64,000 nt of DNA from Pannonibacter sp. SL95 (lineage in GTDB: Bacteria; Pseudomonadota; Alphaproteobacteria; Rhizobiales; Stappiaceae), in the NCBI RefSeq assembly GCF_026672425.1, contig NZ_JAPPRC010000005.1, positions 1 to 64,000 on the forward strand. The letters run 5' to 3'. Under the pieces are notes generated by a model. That model worked only from the letters and a program-made list of their open reading frames with translations. It searched no databases and was not told the DNA's origin. A program made the translations under genes and the position numbers. Positions 16,723 through 25,212 of the stretch are shown here, one piece after another. Positions within the stretch are counted from its first letter, which is position 1. Every line of letters begins with the position of its first letter.

Positions 16723-17026
16723 GGCAGTCGCCCCTCATGAACGGTGTCTGAGGTGGCAGCAAAGCGATGTCCTGACCAGAACTCGTCCTTTCTTTCAGCG
16801 CCATTCTTTTGCTGGACAGAAGGACAGTGACGACGGTGCGGTTCAGGATCACATAACGAACACCATCTCGAACGACGGCGCTTGCTCCGGCCGCGATCGC
16901 GCGTTTCGTTTCGCTGAGGATCAGTCCGCGCACGGCCTCAACATCCAGATCAAGGACGCGCTCCAGATAGCGCAGCACCGCGTGATCCGAAACTGCGGCT
17001 TCAGGCACACTGGGGCGAGACGTCAT
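16715..17026 (-). CDS. Conserved small phage protein, unknown function
   Basis: The start ATG 17,026 overlaps the GemA stop as ATGA; an earlier in-frame start would overlap GemA more. The 103-residue product has VSDHAVLRYLERVLDLDVEAVR and then two strands with GVRYVILNRTVVTVLL, a pattern seen in phage proteins of unknown role. Its end overlaps the Mor-family start by eight bases. Confidence 0.65.
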   Translation of the reverse strand: MTSRPSVPEAAVSDHAVLRYLERVLDLDVEAVRGLILSETKRAIAAGASAVVRDGVRYVILNRTVVTVLLSSKRMALKERTSSGQDIALLPPQTPFMRGDCHG

Positions 17027-17421
17027 CCGCATTTCAGCCTCCGCTCGATCTGTTTCAGAGCCTCGATCAAAGGCGCGGCTTGTTCGGATGTCAGCCATTC
17101 GGGGTTTTCGACGCCAGTTTTCTCGGCAACGAACAACTGCAGCGCCTTTTTGTAGGGGTGCCGCCAGTAGCCCAGCTCGTCGATCGATTTGGCGAGGGCA
17201 AACAGACGGCGCACGAAAGGCTTCTGGGATCCGGCGCGCCAGGACTTGCCCGCTTGGTCCTTGAACCCAAGCCGGCGCATTTCTGCAAGGATCGCTAGCA
17301 GCTCGCGGCCGTTCATGTCTTTGGACGACGCTTTGCCAGTGATCCGAACAAGCAGCGCACGATACGTCTCGTCATCAAGACCCAATTGCGCTTTGGCAAC
17401 ATGAATGGCAGCGATGCTCAT
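17023..17421 (-). CDS. gemA: GemA-like regulatory protein (Mu gp16, DUF1018)
   Basis: The 132-residue product matches GemA proteins throughout: IHVAKAQLGLDDETYRALL at the start, a central KSWRAGSQKPFVRRLFAL, and a C-terminal GVENPEWLTSEQAAPLIEALKQIE. In Mu, GemA alters host gene expression and DNA supercoiling. ATGA overlaps on both sides place it in the early operon. Confidence 0.85.
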   Translation of the reverse strand: MSIAAIHVAKAQLGLDDETYRALLVRITGKASSKDMNGRELLAILAEMRRLGFKDQAGKSWRAGSQKPFVRRLFALAKSIDELGYWRHPYKKALQLFVAEKTGVENPEWLTSEQAAPLIEALKQIERRLKCG

Positions 17422-17711
17422 GCCATCAACCTCCGGAGTGCGGCGCGGAAGTCGCGCAGTAGCAACTGGCAGGCTGCGTCGGCGACCTGCTCACGCCCGG
17501 CGTCATCAAGCCGGGCGGCTGCATTGGCCATTCGCATTCCAAGAACAACGGTCAGCAGCCCGAGCCCGTCGACAGGGCTTTCGAGCGCGCTGATGGCCAT
17601 GGCGACTGTGTTGCCCTCAGTCAGCGTCCTCGCGCCACCAGTAGCGCGATCCACTGTATGATCCATCGCTTGGACAATCGGTGTGCTGGCCTGAACCGTG
17701 ATTGCATCCAT
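17418..17711 (-). CDS. Hypothetical early phage protein
   Basis: The 97-residue product is Ala-rich and helical with no domain I recognise; it ends in QLLLRDFRAALRRLMA. It overlaps GemA by ATGA. The frame of the upstream gene overlaps its first 95 bases, so one of the two gene ends may be wrong. Confidence 0.5.
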   Translation of the reverse strand: MDAITVQASTPIVQAMDHTVDRATGGARTLTEGNTVAMAISALESPVDGLGLLTVVLGMRMANAAARLDDAGREQVADAACQLLLRDFRAALRRLMA

Positions 17712-17913
17712 GGGTGTTATCCTTTGCTACCTGGCGAGCCTCAAGCTCAAGCCGCATCAGACGTGTGGTGATCGCAGTCAGTTGTTGCTGCAGGTCCGGC
17801 ATCCGGTGCGCCCGCCAGCGACGGCGGTAAACGATTGCCAGCAGGTCACATCGCTCTTGCCTCAGGCGGTCCGCCTCGTCGCTCAGCTCGCGCGGATCGT
17901 CGAGGCGGGCCAT
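17617..17913 (-). CDS. Hypothetical early phage protein
   Basis: ATG 17,913 follows the previous stop by one base. The product starts with a helical region (DEADRLRQERCDLLAIVYRRRW, then LQQQLTAITTRLMRLELEAR). The last 30 residues (His, Cys, Ser and Gly-rich) overlap the next gene and look unnatural, so the true end may be near 17,710 with a small frame error. Function unknown. Confidence 0.4.
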   Translation of the reverse strand: MARLDDPRELSDEADRLRQERCDLLAIVYRRRWRAHRMPDLQQQLTAITTRLMRLELEARQVAKDNTHGCNHGSGQHTDCPSDGSYSGSRYWWREDAD

Positions 17914-17914
17914 G

Positions 17915-18148
17915 TCAGTTCCGACCACGCAAATCTTCGATCATCAAGGGCTTCGCACGTTTGCCTTTTTCGGACTTGTCGGTCACGGTGGCCTGCCTGA
18001 CCGCCATGTCATCAAGCTCGCGGAGCAAGCTGTAGAGATCGAGAGCGTCCAAGCATTCGATCTCTACACGGACAATCGACTTGCTACCTTTGACCACTGC
18101 GCTGTGACTTTTGAGCCGGCTCTTTTCGCCGACGTAGATCATGGGCAT
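17915..18148 (-). CDS. Hypothetical early phage protein
   Basis: The 77-residue product, VRVEIECLDALDLYSLLRELDDMAV in the middle, is charged with a basic C-terminus. No family recognised. It is tightly packed between the DUF3164 gene and the next early gene. Confidence 0.5.
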   Translation of the reverse strand: MPMIYVGEKSRLKSHSAVVKGSKSIVRVEIECLDALDLYSLLRELDDMAVRQATVTDKSEKGKRAKPLMIEDLRGRN

Positions 18149-18157
18149 GACGTCACC

Positions 18158-18778
18158 TCACACGCTTGCGATGTCGAGGGAGACGGGCAGGCGGTCTTCA
18201 CGAACCGGATCGCGCTCATAGACACGCACATATGCCTTGGTGCCGGTCACCCGTACCGCATCCGCGATCGCATCCATGGCCCGATGCCAGTCAGCATCCT
18301 CGATCGCAAGCCGCCGCAATCCGAGAACCCGTCCTGTCGAAATCTCACCGGCCTTGTCGACCTGGAAGGCTTGGTCAACAAGCGCACGCAGATTGGCATT
18401 TGCACCTTCGGACCAGCGGTGAATACAGCGGTCAATCAGTTCCTTCGCGGCTTCAAGCTCGCTGCCGAACGAAACATGATCAGCGACAGCAACCACGACC
18501 TGCATCGACCCGTCGAATGTGCTGAGGGTGACATTGCCCTTTTTGCCTCCGCGCGAGACGCCATATTTTTCCGCGATCAGGTCCCGGAATGCCTGCACAT
18601 CGCCAAATGCGCGGGATTTGAATGCGGCAAGCCGCCGGTTCAGCTCCTTGGCCTCTGTCACCAGCGATTTGACCAGAGCGTCTTCTTCCTGATGCTCCGG
18701 TTTGATGTTGCCGATCGGGATCAGCGCGCCTTTGGCGTCCTGCCAGTAGCCATCGGGCAGGTTGGATTCAGTGCTCAT
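18158..18778 (-). CDS. DUF3164 family phage protein
   Basis: The 206-residue product shows the DUF3164 pattern common in Mu-like early regions: PDGYWQDAKGALIPIGNIKPEH at the start, then AEKYGVSRGGKKGNVTLSTFDG, and a C-terminal WHRAMDAIADAVRVTGTKAYVRVYER. Function is unknown in the family. It lies between MuB-side genes and GemA as in related phages. Confidence 0.8.
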   Translation of the reverse strand: MSTESNLPDGYWQDAKGALIPIGNIKPEHQEEDALVKSLVTEAKELNRRLAAFKSRAFGDVQAFRDLIAEKYGVSRGGKKGNVTLSTFDGSMQVVVAVADHVSFGSELEAAKELIDRCIHRWSEGANANLRALVDQAFQVDKAGEISTGRVLGLRRLAIEDADWHRAMDAIADAVRVTGTKAYVRVYERDPVREDRLPVSLDIASV

Positions 18779-19196
18779 TTGAAATGTCCTTTTGTGCTGA
18801 GATTTTCGGGAGTGAGATGGTCCTCAGGCAGCGCTCGGCATCGATCAGCTGACGTCGCTCCGGCGGCGGATCGCCCATCAACAGGGCGGTCGTGTCGCGG
18901 CAGGCCGGTGCGGCCAGATCGTCGAGGTCGATGTCCCGGCGGATTGTGTAGCGCCGCAGCACCCGTGCCTTCGGGACACGCTTTTCGACTGCCTTGGCCG
19001 GTTGTGGGGGCGCCAGCAGCGGCCCCACCCAGTATTCGTTGCGGCACAGATTGCGCGCACGGCGTAGCGTCGCCGCCACATCGTCATGCCGGCGATCGAG
19101 CGCGACGGCGATGTCCATGATGCTCTCGCCGATGACACGCAAACCGATGGCACGGGCAAGATCGTCGAGTACCCAAGCGCGGTTGAAATGGTTCAT
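18768..19196 (-). CDS. Hypothetical early phage protein with possible HTH
   Basis: The 142-residue product has an N-terminal helical segment (VLDDLARAIGLRVIGESIMDIAVAL) that could be a helix-turn-helix, followed by DVAATLRRARNLCR. The rest is low in recognisable structure. It overlaps the DUF3164 start by 11 bases and the previous gene by ATGA. Confidence 0.5.
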   Translation of the reverse strand: MNHFNRAWVLDDLARAIGLRVIGESIMDIAVALDRRHDDVAATLRRARNLCRNEYWVGPLLAPPQPAKAVEKRVPKARVLRRYTIRRDIDLDDLAAPACRDTTALLMGDPPPERRQLIDAERCLRTISLPKISAQKDISNEH

Positions 19197-19465
19197 GCCA
19201 TACCTCCCGGTCCGTCGACCTCTCCCGCAAGGCTCGCTCGAGCGCGCGGGGTGAACAGCACCACGTTCGATCCTGCGAGCTGCTCAGCGGTAAGTTGCGC
19301 AAGCCTTGCTGCCTGTTCCGCCTCCAGGTCCTGAGCTGCGATGATGCAGCTCGCCAGCGCCCGATCGAGCAGATCTGCGAGGGTTGCGTGCATAGACAAG
19401 GAGCCGTCGCTGGAGCGGACGAAAGCCACGCTATTGCGTACGATCAGCAGGTGATGGCTCAGCAT
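19193..19465 (-). CDS. Hypothetical early phage protein
   Basis: The 90-residue product begins LSHHLLIVRNSVAFVRSSDG and has a helical centre (AAQDLEAEQAARLAQLTAEQL). No family recognised. It overlaps genes on both sides by a few bases, as expected in a tight early operon. Confidence 0.45.
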   Translation of the reverse strand: MLSHHLLIVRNSVAFVRSSDGSLSMHATLADLLDRALASCIIAAQDLEAEQAARLAQLTAEQLAGSNVVLFTPRARASLAGEVDGPGGMA

Positions 19466-19812
19466 GCCTCATCCTCCTTTGCGTGATTGGGATTGAGTGG
19501 GCAGCCCTTGCAGGCGATCCAGTGCTTCAGGGCTTTGGCGTCTGACATCGGCATGGCCAGCTCTGCATGCGACCTGCAGATGTTGCGGCTGATATCCAGC
19601 TTCAGATGCGGACAGCGGACGCGGTCTGAGAACACCGAAAGGGCGCGGTCCTCGAACCTGTCGACACGGCCTCCGACCGCCGCATAGCGGCCCGAAAGAT
19701 AGAGGCTCACCATCGTTCGGCTGACGCCAAGAAGCTCCGCAACGGCCTTTTTCGACCCAAGCCGTTCGACCTGTTCAGCAACAAGGTCTCTGACAGTCAG
19801 GCTCATCGGCAT
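19459..19812 (-). CDS. HTH protein with Cys-rich C-terminus
   Basis: The 117-residue product has an N-terminal helix-turn-helix (SKKAVAELLGVSRTMVSLYLSG) and a C-terminal set of four cysteines (CPHLKLDISRNIC, then ACKGCPLNPNH) that may bind metal. This pairing is common in Mu-like early regions. A DNA-binding role is inferred; the target is unknown. Confidence 0.68.
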   Translation of the reverse strand: MPMSLTVRDLVAEQVERLGSKKAVAELLGVSRTMVSLYLSGRYAAVGGRVDRFEDRALSVFSDRVRCPHLKLDISRNICRSHAELAMPMSDAKALKHWIACKGCPLNPNHAKEDEAC

Positions 19813-20396
19813 GGCACAACCTCGCCGGCATCTCCAAGATTATGGTCAAAGAGATCGTGCTTCGAAGGTCGCCAGACAGGAGCAACCGGACCGGTATCCC
19901 GCAAGAGCCGGTATCGCTTGAACCCGTTGGATGTCTGCTTCGTGCCGCGTGCGCGGACAGGCAGTTCCGCGACATAGCCCGCCCGGACCAGCGACTTCAG
20001 ATATCTTTGCAGGTTGCTAGCGGCGTTTTTCTCCGAGCCGTCGCAACCGGCCATTACGAGGTCGCCGATTGTGAAGGCTCCGCCCATTCGCATGGCATTC
20101 CAGGCGCGTTGCCGCAGCGTGCCCGTTTGTGGGGCCCGGCATCTCCCTCGATCCGGCCGGATCGGACCGGAACTGATGACGCGGCCGCTGGCAGCAGCCG
20201 CGCGCCCATCGGCCGTCAGCTGATAACAACCGACTTCGATACGCTCCATCAGGCCGCGCATGATCAGCATGCCAGCCCCATCCGAGATCTGGCGCCGGGA
20301 GAGGGGCAGCCGCGCATCAAGGTCGTCGATCGTCCGGCAGGCACCATCGCCAAGAGCGTGCAGCAAGGTCGTTGGAACTGTTCCTGGGACCATCAC
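19803..20396 (-). CDS. Winged-helix-type early phage protein
   Basis: The 197-residue product starts at ATG 20,396, overlapping the MuB-like stop (ATGA). It has two possible winged helices: residues 8-60 (RTIDDLDARLPLSRRQISDGAG) and about 95-150 (AFTIGDLVMAGCDGSEKNAASN, then YLKSLVRAGYVAEL). Related proteins follow MuB in many alphaproteobacterial Mu-like phages. Role unknown. A GGAAC-W-GTTCC palindrome lies at its start (20,374-20,384) but lacks the rest of the late-site motif. Confidence 0.6.
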   Translation of the reverse strand: MMVPGTVPTTLLHALGDGACRTIDDLDARLPLSRRQISDGAGMLIMRGLMERIEVGCYQLTADGRAAAASGRVISSGPIRPDRGRCRAPQTGTLRQRAWNAMRMGGAFTIGDLVMAGCDGSEKNAASNLQRYLKSLVRAGYVAELPVRARGTKQTSNGFKRYRLLRDTGPVAPVWRPSKHDLFDHNLGDAGEVVPCR

Positions 20397-21160
20397 AGAC
20401 CTCCCGGAACACGGATCGGCCGGTTGGAGGCACGGTCATTCAGGATCACTTGCCCGGCCATGTCTGCGATCCCCAGCCCCCCGGGACCTGGATCATTGCG
20501 CAGGCCGAACCGCTCGATGTTGGCGATGGCTTCAAGTATTTCCCGGTTGAACCCCGAGGACGCCTTGAGCACGAAGTCCAGCAAGTCATCAGCGACCGCC
20601 ACTTCACAGCGCAACTGGATCAGCGCGCGGACATCATCGCGGCTGGCCTTCTCGAAACGGACTTTCTGAGACACGCGGCTGGCGACCTGGGGGAAGCGGG
20701 CCAGATTGTCATTGACCTTGCCCATGCCAACAAGGATTGTCGGCAGCTCGATCATGTCCGAGATGTCGCGGATGGTCTCCAGGATGGCGGACTTCGACGA
20801 CACATGATCCGCCTCGTCGATGACGAGGCCGAAGCTCATGTTCTCAAGCGCAGCCGACGCTTGCCGTCCGGCGAGTTCTTCCAGCGCCTTGGCGTATTTC
20901 TTCTGAAACGCATGGGGAGGGTTGACCCGCAGCGTATCCAGAAGCTCGTTCATGAACCAGCTTGGCGTCCATTCCTTCTTGGCCCTCAGATACACGCTGC
21001 CCGTTCGCGCAACCCAGTGTTTCAGGGTTGTTGTCTTGCCCAGCCCTGGCAGACCATCGACGACCACCAGACAGGCCTCATCAGCGCCGCGCTGGTTGAG
21101 TGCTGTCAGGGCAGACAGAAACCGCTTCACGTTGTCGGTCTCGACAAAGACATTCCGCAT
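20393..21160 (-). CDS. MuB-like transposition ATPase
   Basis: The 255-residue AAA+ protein has Walker A GLPGLGKT at residues 36-43, Walker B GLVIDEAD at about 111-118, and a sensor-like TILVGMGK. It lies just after the transposase, as in Mu. MuB chooses target DNA and stimulates MuA strand transfer, and protects phage DNA from self-insertion. It lacks the long N-terminal HTH of Mu B itself, as in B3-like phages. Confidence 0.88.
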   Translation of the reverse strand: MRNVFVETDNVKRFLSALTALNQRGADEACLVVVDGLPGLGKTTTLKHWVARTGSVYLRAKKEWTPSWFMNELLDTLRVNPPHAFQKKYAKALEELAGRQASAALENMSFGLVIDEADHVSSKSAILETIRDISDMIELPTILVGMGKVNDNLARFPQVASRVSQKVRFEKASRDDVRALIQLRCEVAVADDLLDFVLKASSGFNREILEAIANIERFGLRNDPGPGGLGIADMAGQVILNDRASNRPIRVPGGL

Positions 21161-21198
21161 CTGCTAACTTCCTTGTTGTAAGTGTTCAGGTTTACCTG

Positions 21199-23421
21199 TC
21201 AGGCAGCGGCGCGCAGCACATCCCTCAATGCGTCCACGTCGACACCTGACAGGCGGAACAGGTCCAGATCAGTCCTGCGGGAGAGGCATCCCCGCAGGAC
21301 TTTTTTCTGGTTTTCGGTAAGGCACTCGGGGCTCTCGACGGCAAACGCAGCCAGGTCGACGTCGCTTGCAAAGACCCGTCGTTTTGCCGGCCCGGCAGGT
21401 TGCTCAACCTCCGGCGCGCCTTCGATCAACACCAGACCGCGATCATCTTCCCGCTTGTTGGCCTGACCATCGACTAGCGGTTCGCGCCATTCACTGCCTG
21501 CTGCTGTGCAGGGCAGTGTCCGGGAGGACTGATCATCGGAGGCTTCAAGAAGGAGCGTCGACCGGAGCTGTTGTTCGATGCGGTCTGCTTTCTGGCCAAC
21601 CAGGCGCAGCTGGGCGTTGGCACGCCGCTCGATGGCCGCATCCTCAAAGGACTTGGGCACATAGCGCGCTTCATTGCCGGCAAACGCCGCGACGCAGATC
21701 AAGCGGCCCGGCAATTCAGTGCCGTCGACCTTGTCGATTTCCCGGACCCAGACCTTGGAACCGTCCTTGATGTCGATGCCGACAGCGACCTTCATCCCGT
21801 GATAAGGGGTGAGATCCAGGTGGAAATACGTGTTTGTGTTCCACTCGATCAGGCAGCGGCGGACCGTCCGCACGACATGGGGCCGGAACAGTTCATCAGC
21901 CTCACCATGCGCCACATGGACCGGTTCAAACCCTTGCTCGATATGGCGCTGCCAGCATTCGTTCGGCGACATGTGCCGTTCACGGCCTGTCTCCGCGTCG
22001 CGGATCTTGGGCAATCCGGTATGGGGCTGCTCGTTGTAGGCATCAATGACCGCTTGGCAGACCTCCAGGAAACGCTCCCATCCCATCAGGTCAGGACTTG
22101 AACCGGACGTGGCCACGTCGCGGCGTGTCGACGTGAAGACGCGTTTGCGCGCCTCCCGGTCCATGTCCCGGCCCACATAAGTAGGCAGCTTACGGGCCAG
22201 CGGGTTCCACACGGACCCGTTGAACCGTTCGATGATGCCGCGCGCCTGGCTATTGTAGGCGCGTGAGTGCATCTTGGTGATCCCGAGCTGCCCCAGCATC
22301 CCGGTCACATCGCCGTCCAATGTCTTGTTCTTGTAGCCCGGCCCATTGTCGACGTAGAAGATCGCCGGAATGCCGTGCGCGCAGGACGCCATGCGCAGTG
22401 CATCGGCAACGGCAATGCAGTTCTCCTTCAAGGACACGGAAAACCCGACGCATTTGCGCGTGGCCACATCCAGCACCGAAGTCAGCTCCGGGCGGAAAGG
22501 CTGTCCTGTCAGAAGATGCGCGATCTCGGCATCAAAGGTCTTTCCATCCGCCGTGTAGACGGACGTCGGCATCAGATCATCGGTGCTGCGGCTGACATAG
22601 GCGAGCCGGGCTTTAAGCGCCTGCGCACCCTCTCGCCCGCGATGACGATCAACGGCACCAAGTTTCGCAAGTGCTGTCCTTACCTGCTTTGCGCTCGGCG
22701 CCAGTGACGGATCGGCAAGGGTCCGGGTATAGTCAGCAAGAGCCTCTGCAACTGTTGGCTTCGCCGGACGCGCATAGAACTTCAAGAACCCTGGAAACCA
22801 GGGCAGGTCCTGGATCGGCACCGCCGCCTTCTTCTGCTTGGGCGCAAGCGCGCGAATGCCGTCCTGCCTCGCCGAGAACCACAGATACAGCGTTCTGAGC
22901 GACAGGCCGCTCTTGCGGTCAAGCGCAAGGCCGCAAGCGGTGATCAGGGCAGGATAATCAGCCTCATGCCGGTCGCCGGCGTCACTCGTCGCCATACCCT
23001 TGCGGGCAAGGTCCAGGTCCGACAGCAACTGCAGTGACGCCTGCCGTTGTGTCAGGTCATGCGCAATCATACGGCGCTCGATTTCCATGAGCAGGCTGGC
23101 CCGCGCCTGCATCATCAGGATCTGCCGTGCGTTAGGTGCGACCAGGGCGCCCGCCGGCTCCCCGGTCAGTGCCCCTTGATTTTGCACAGCCAGTGCCTCC
23201 AGCGCCCGGCTTGCCTGGCGCCGCTCCAGCTCTGCCCTTGCGGGCTCGGGCAACACGGCGACGCTGTACTCGAAACCGCCACCCCGGCCTTCGCGCTGTC
23301 TTGCGCAGCCGTCCAGCGCCGCCCAATTCTCCCGTGCGGCGAGGTCGTTGATTTTTTGTTTCGTACTTGGCAATCCCGGCAACGCCAGCTCCGCCAGTTC
23401 CCGCGCGGTGTACCAGCTCAT
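21199..23421 (-). CDS. MuA-like DDE transposase
   Basis: The start ATG 23,421 (MSWYTARELAEL) overlaps the upstream stop as ATGA and gives 740 residues. The N-terminus is a MuA-type DNA-binding domain. The catalytic core has Asp292 (YTADGKTF), Asp358 (FYVDNGPGY) and Glu398 (GIIERFNGS), with the conserved LDVATRKCVGF strand between; spacing 66 and 40 compares with 67 and 56 in Mu. A beta-barrel region follows (YHGMKVAVGIDIKDGSKVWV). It cuts and joins phage ends for integration and replication. Intact. Confidence 0.93.
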   Translation of the reverse strand: MSWYTARELAELALPGLPSTKQKINDLAARENWAALDGCARQREGRGGGFEYSVAVLPEPARAELERRQASRALEALAVQNQGALTGEPAGALVAPNARQILMMQARASLLMEIERRMIAHDLTQRQASLQLLSDLDLARKGMATSDAGDRHEADYPALITACGLALDRKSGLSLRTLYLWFSARQDGIRALAPKQKKAAVPIQDLPWFPGFLKFYARPAKPTVAEALADYTRTLADPSLAPSAKQVRTALAKLGAVDRHRGREGAQALKARLAYVSRSTDDLMPTSVYTADGKTFDAEIAHLLTGQPFRPELTSVLDVATRKCVGFSVSLKENCIAVADALRMASCAHGIPAIFYVDNGPGYKNKTLDGDVTGMLGQLGITKMHSRAYNSQARGIIERFNGSVWNPLARKLPTYVGRDMDREARKRVFTSTRRDVATSGSSPDLMGWERFLEVCQAVIDAYNEQPHTGLPKIRDAETGRERHMSPNECWQRHIEQGFEPVHVAHGEADELFRPHVVRTVRRCLIEWNTNTYFHLDLTPYHGMKVAVGIDIKDGSKVWVREIDKVDGTELPGRLICVAAFAGNEARYVPKSFEDAAIERRANAQLRLVGQKADRIEQQLRSTLLLEASDDQSSRTLPCTAAGSEWREPLVDGQANKREDDRGLVLIEGAPEVEQPAGPAKRRVFASDVDLAAFAVESPECLTENQKKVLRGCLSRRTDLDLFRLSGVDVDALRDVLRAAA

Positions 23422-23972
23422 GACCGGCCTCCACGGCGCAGACGGTAGACCCACAGCACGAAAGGATGATACGGAATGGCACTCGGCGGCAGGTCGCCCT
23501 TCAACGCCGCTTCGAGGTCATCCCATGTATGTATCAGCGTCCGCAAATGCCGCCGCAGGCGTTGCACATGAACTGCAAGACCTGCTTGCCAGAGAAGAGT
23601 TTCAACCCTTCCTGGCCCCTCTAGGGGCAGCAGGTTCAGCCGCCGCCGCGCAAGGTAGTCTTTACGCCACCTTTCGATCACAAGCCCCTCTTCTGAAAGA
23701 GGTTCTGGGTGCTCCGCCGCCCGGTCGAACGAAGCGTCTTGCCCGGCTGCCCCTTGAACAGCGGTTCTGGGTGATTGCGGCCGCGGCTGAAATGGCGTTT
23801 CAGGCTGCAGATGTCCTGGAGACACTGCACCGGACAGAGATCTGTCATCCGCTGAAACCGCGCGCGGACCTGATTGCAGCGGCATATGATGTGATGACAG
23901 CGCCGTTGCGCCGCAGGCATTACATGTGGCCGTTCCCGTGCCCCTTGCCGGGGGAAGATGAGTGAAGGTCAT
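23418..23972 (-). CDS. Hypothetical early phage protein before transposase
   Basis: ATGA overlaps at both ends (23,972 with the previous gene, 23,418 with the transposase) support this frame, giving 184 residues. It starts MTFTHLPPARG, has one Cys pair (CNACG), a Pro/Ser-rich stretch, then a basic helical end (IERWRKDYLARRRLNLLPLE to FVLWVYRLRRGG). No family recognised. The plus strand of the same DNA also holds a long open frame (23,528-23,965) with natural-looking sequence; I judge that one antisense. Confidence 0.6.
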   Translation of the reverse strand: MTFTHLPPARGTGTATCNACGATALSSHHMPLQSGPRAVSADDRSLSGAVSPGHLQPETPFQPRPQSPRTAVQGAAGQDASFDRAAEHPEPLSEEGLVIERWRKDYLARRRLNLLPLEGPGRVETLLWQAGLAVHVQRLRRHLRTLIHTWDDLEAALKGDLPPSAIPYHPFVLWVYRLRRGGRS

Positions 23973-24427
23973 TTCCGTGATCTCCATTCCGCATCGCTTG
24001 CCGATATGAACCGGTCCAGCCGCTCGCGTGTCTCGATCGCCAGCTCCCGTTCGATCAGCGACCGGTACTTGCGGTCGACAACGAGGAACGGCGTATCGCT
24101 GAGCAGCTCGTTGAGCATTTCCGGACTGTTCAGGAGCTTCACCAGCGCAATCAGGCGGTAGGCGCCGATGTTGCTCTTGTCCCGGGCCTCCGAGGCCCAG
24201 GCATCCAGACTGTCCCGGCTGATGTCTTCGCCGAGATAGGCCGAAAGCTCTGCCGCGATCTCGTCGCGGCTCCGCCCGTCTTCCTTCATCGCCTCGGCAA
24301 GCACCCGGCAGACCTTGCCTGCCAGTGTCGCAGCCCGCACACGCTGTGCGTCAAACCGGGCCTCGACCTGCGGCGGCTCCCAGGACAGAAGATCCACTGT
24401 CAGCGTGTCTCTCCGTGCTTTGGCCAT
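23969..24427 (-). CDS. Conserved early protein of Mu-like phages, unknown function
   Basis: The 152-residue product is helical, with DGRSRDEIAAELSAYLGEDISRDSLD resembling a helix-turn-helix or small DNA-binding domain, and a C-terminal FLVVDRKYRSLIERELAIE. It is the first gene of the transposase unit. No precise function can be given. Confidence 0.65.
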   Translation of the reverse strand: MAKARRDTLTVDLLSWEPPQVEARFDAQRVRAATLAGKVCRVLAEAMKEDGRSRDEIAAELSAYLGEDISRDSLDAWASEARDKSNIGAYRLIALVKLLNSPEMLNELLSDTPFLVVDRKYRSLIERELAIETRERLDRFISASDAEWRSRK

Positions 24428-24587
24428 GGCTCAGCCGCGCCTCCGCTTGTTGCTAAACTGCGGAACATTTCCGTTAGCCATGTCTCGCGAATCGCAGTCA
24501 GCTAATCGGGCTCGGTCGCGGGGCCAGTGACAGCCGGCCCCGTGACCTGTCACATCCACGCAACCGACATACGCGGAGTGAATTCCG

Positions 24588-24905
24588 ATGAAGACGTTCG
24601 AAAGCCACATGAAACTGTTTGGTGTGTCCGTCGACTTTCCCGGTCGGCCATATCCTGATGAACGGCAGTTCAGAAACGTCCGTGTCCGCGTCCAGCTGAT
24701 CGACGATGCCGATCCGCAGAAGAACGATGGGACGCTGACAATCGAGTTCCGGATGCATATCGACGACGCAATGCCAGTAGTCGATGCGGAAAGGAACGCA
24801 ATGGAAGTCGCGGCGCAGCACATGATCAAGGCGGGCGAAACGATCATTAAAAGTCCAGCCTCCGGGCTTCTGCGGCCGAAGACAGCCTCGCAGAGATTTG
24901 GGTGA
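24588..24905 (+). CDS. Small plus-strand protein within the early region
   Basis: The ATG at 24,588 has GGAG nine bases upstream. The 105-residue product reads naturally, with VRVRVQLIDDADPQKNDGTL, then FRMHIDDAMPVVDAERNAM and a helix AAQHMIKAGETII. It runs against the early operon and overlaps the end of the gene at 24,847. The 24,428-24,587 leader holds two overlapping inverted repeats (24,519-24,542 and 24,527-24,553). No family recognised; a cargo gene or anti-sense regulator is possible. Confidence 0.55.
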   Translation: MKTFESHMKLFGVSVDFPGRPYPDERQFRNVRVRVQLIDDADPQKNDGTLTIEFRMHIDDAMPVVDAERNAMEVAAQHMIKAGETIIKSPASGLLRPKTASQRFG

Positions 24906-25212
24906 CCTGGAGCTGAAGGCGCGATAGCATCCTCATGATCTCATCGGTGTTGCACCCTCGACCGGCTTCGGACTGGCATGACCCTGCGCCCTGATCAGAT
25001 CCCCACCCTAACCCAAACCATGTCTGAAGCTCTGAATGAGTTCCTTCAGGAGCACGGTCAGGCGCGGCATTGATCGAACCGGCTTCGAGGCGCTCCAGCT
25101 TCATCAAGAGGACCTCGACCCGCCGCCAGTCGGCGCTCGTCCGGATACCCAGTCCGTCAGAGATCTCGATATGCCTCCTCACGAAGGCAAGGGCTTTGGT
25201 GATGTCAGACAT
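24847..25212 (-). CDS. Hypothetical early phage protein
   Basis: The start ATG 25,212 (MSDITKALAFVRRHIEISDG) overlaps the previous gene by eight bases. The 121-residue product has two helical parts (RRVEVLLMKLERLEAG and MRMLSRLQLQVTQISARL) joined by a less regular stretch. No family recognised. Its end overlaps the plus-strand gene at 24,588-24,905. Confidence 0.5.
   Translation of the reverse strand: MSDITKALAFVRRHIEISDGLGIRTSADWRRVEVLLMKLERLEAGSINAAPDRAPEGTHSELQTWFGLGWGSDQGAGSCQSEAGRGCNTDEIMRMLSRLQLQVTQISARLSSAAEARRLDF

Noticed and set aside
20374-20384. Third GGAAC-W-GTTCC palindrome
   Set aside because: It lies within a coding start and lacks the GGCGCAT extension shared by the two late-site candidates.
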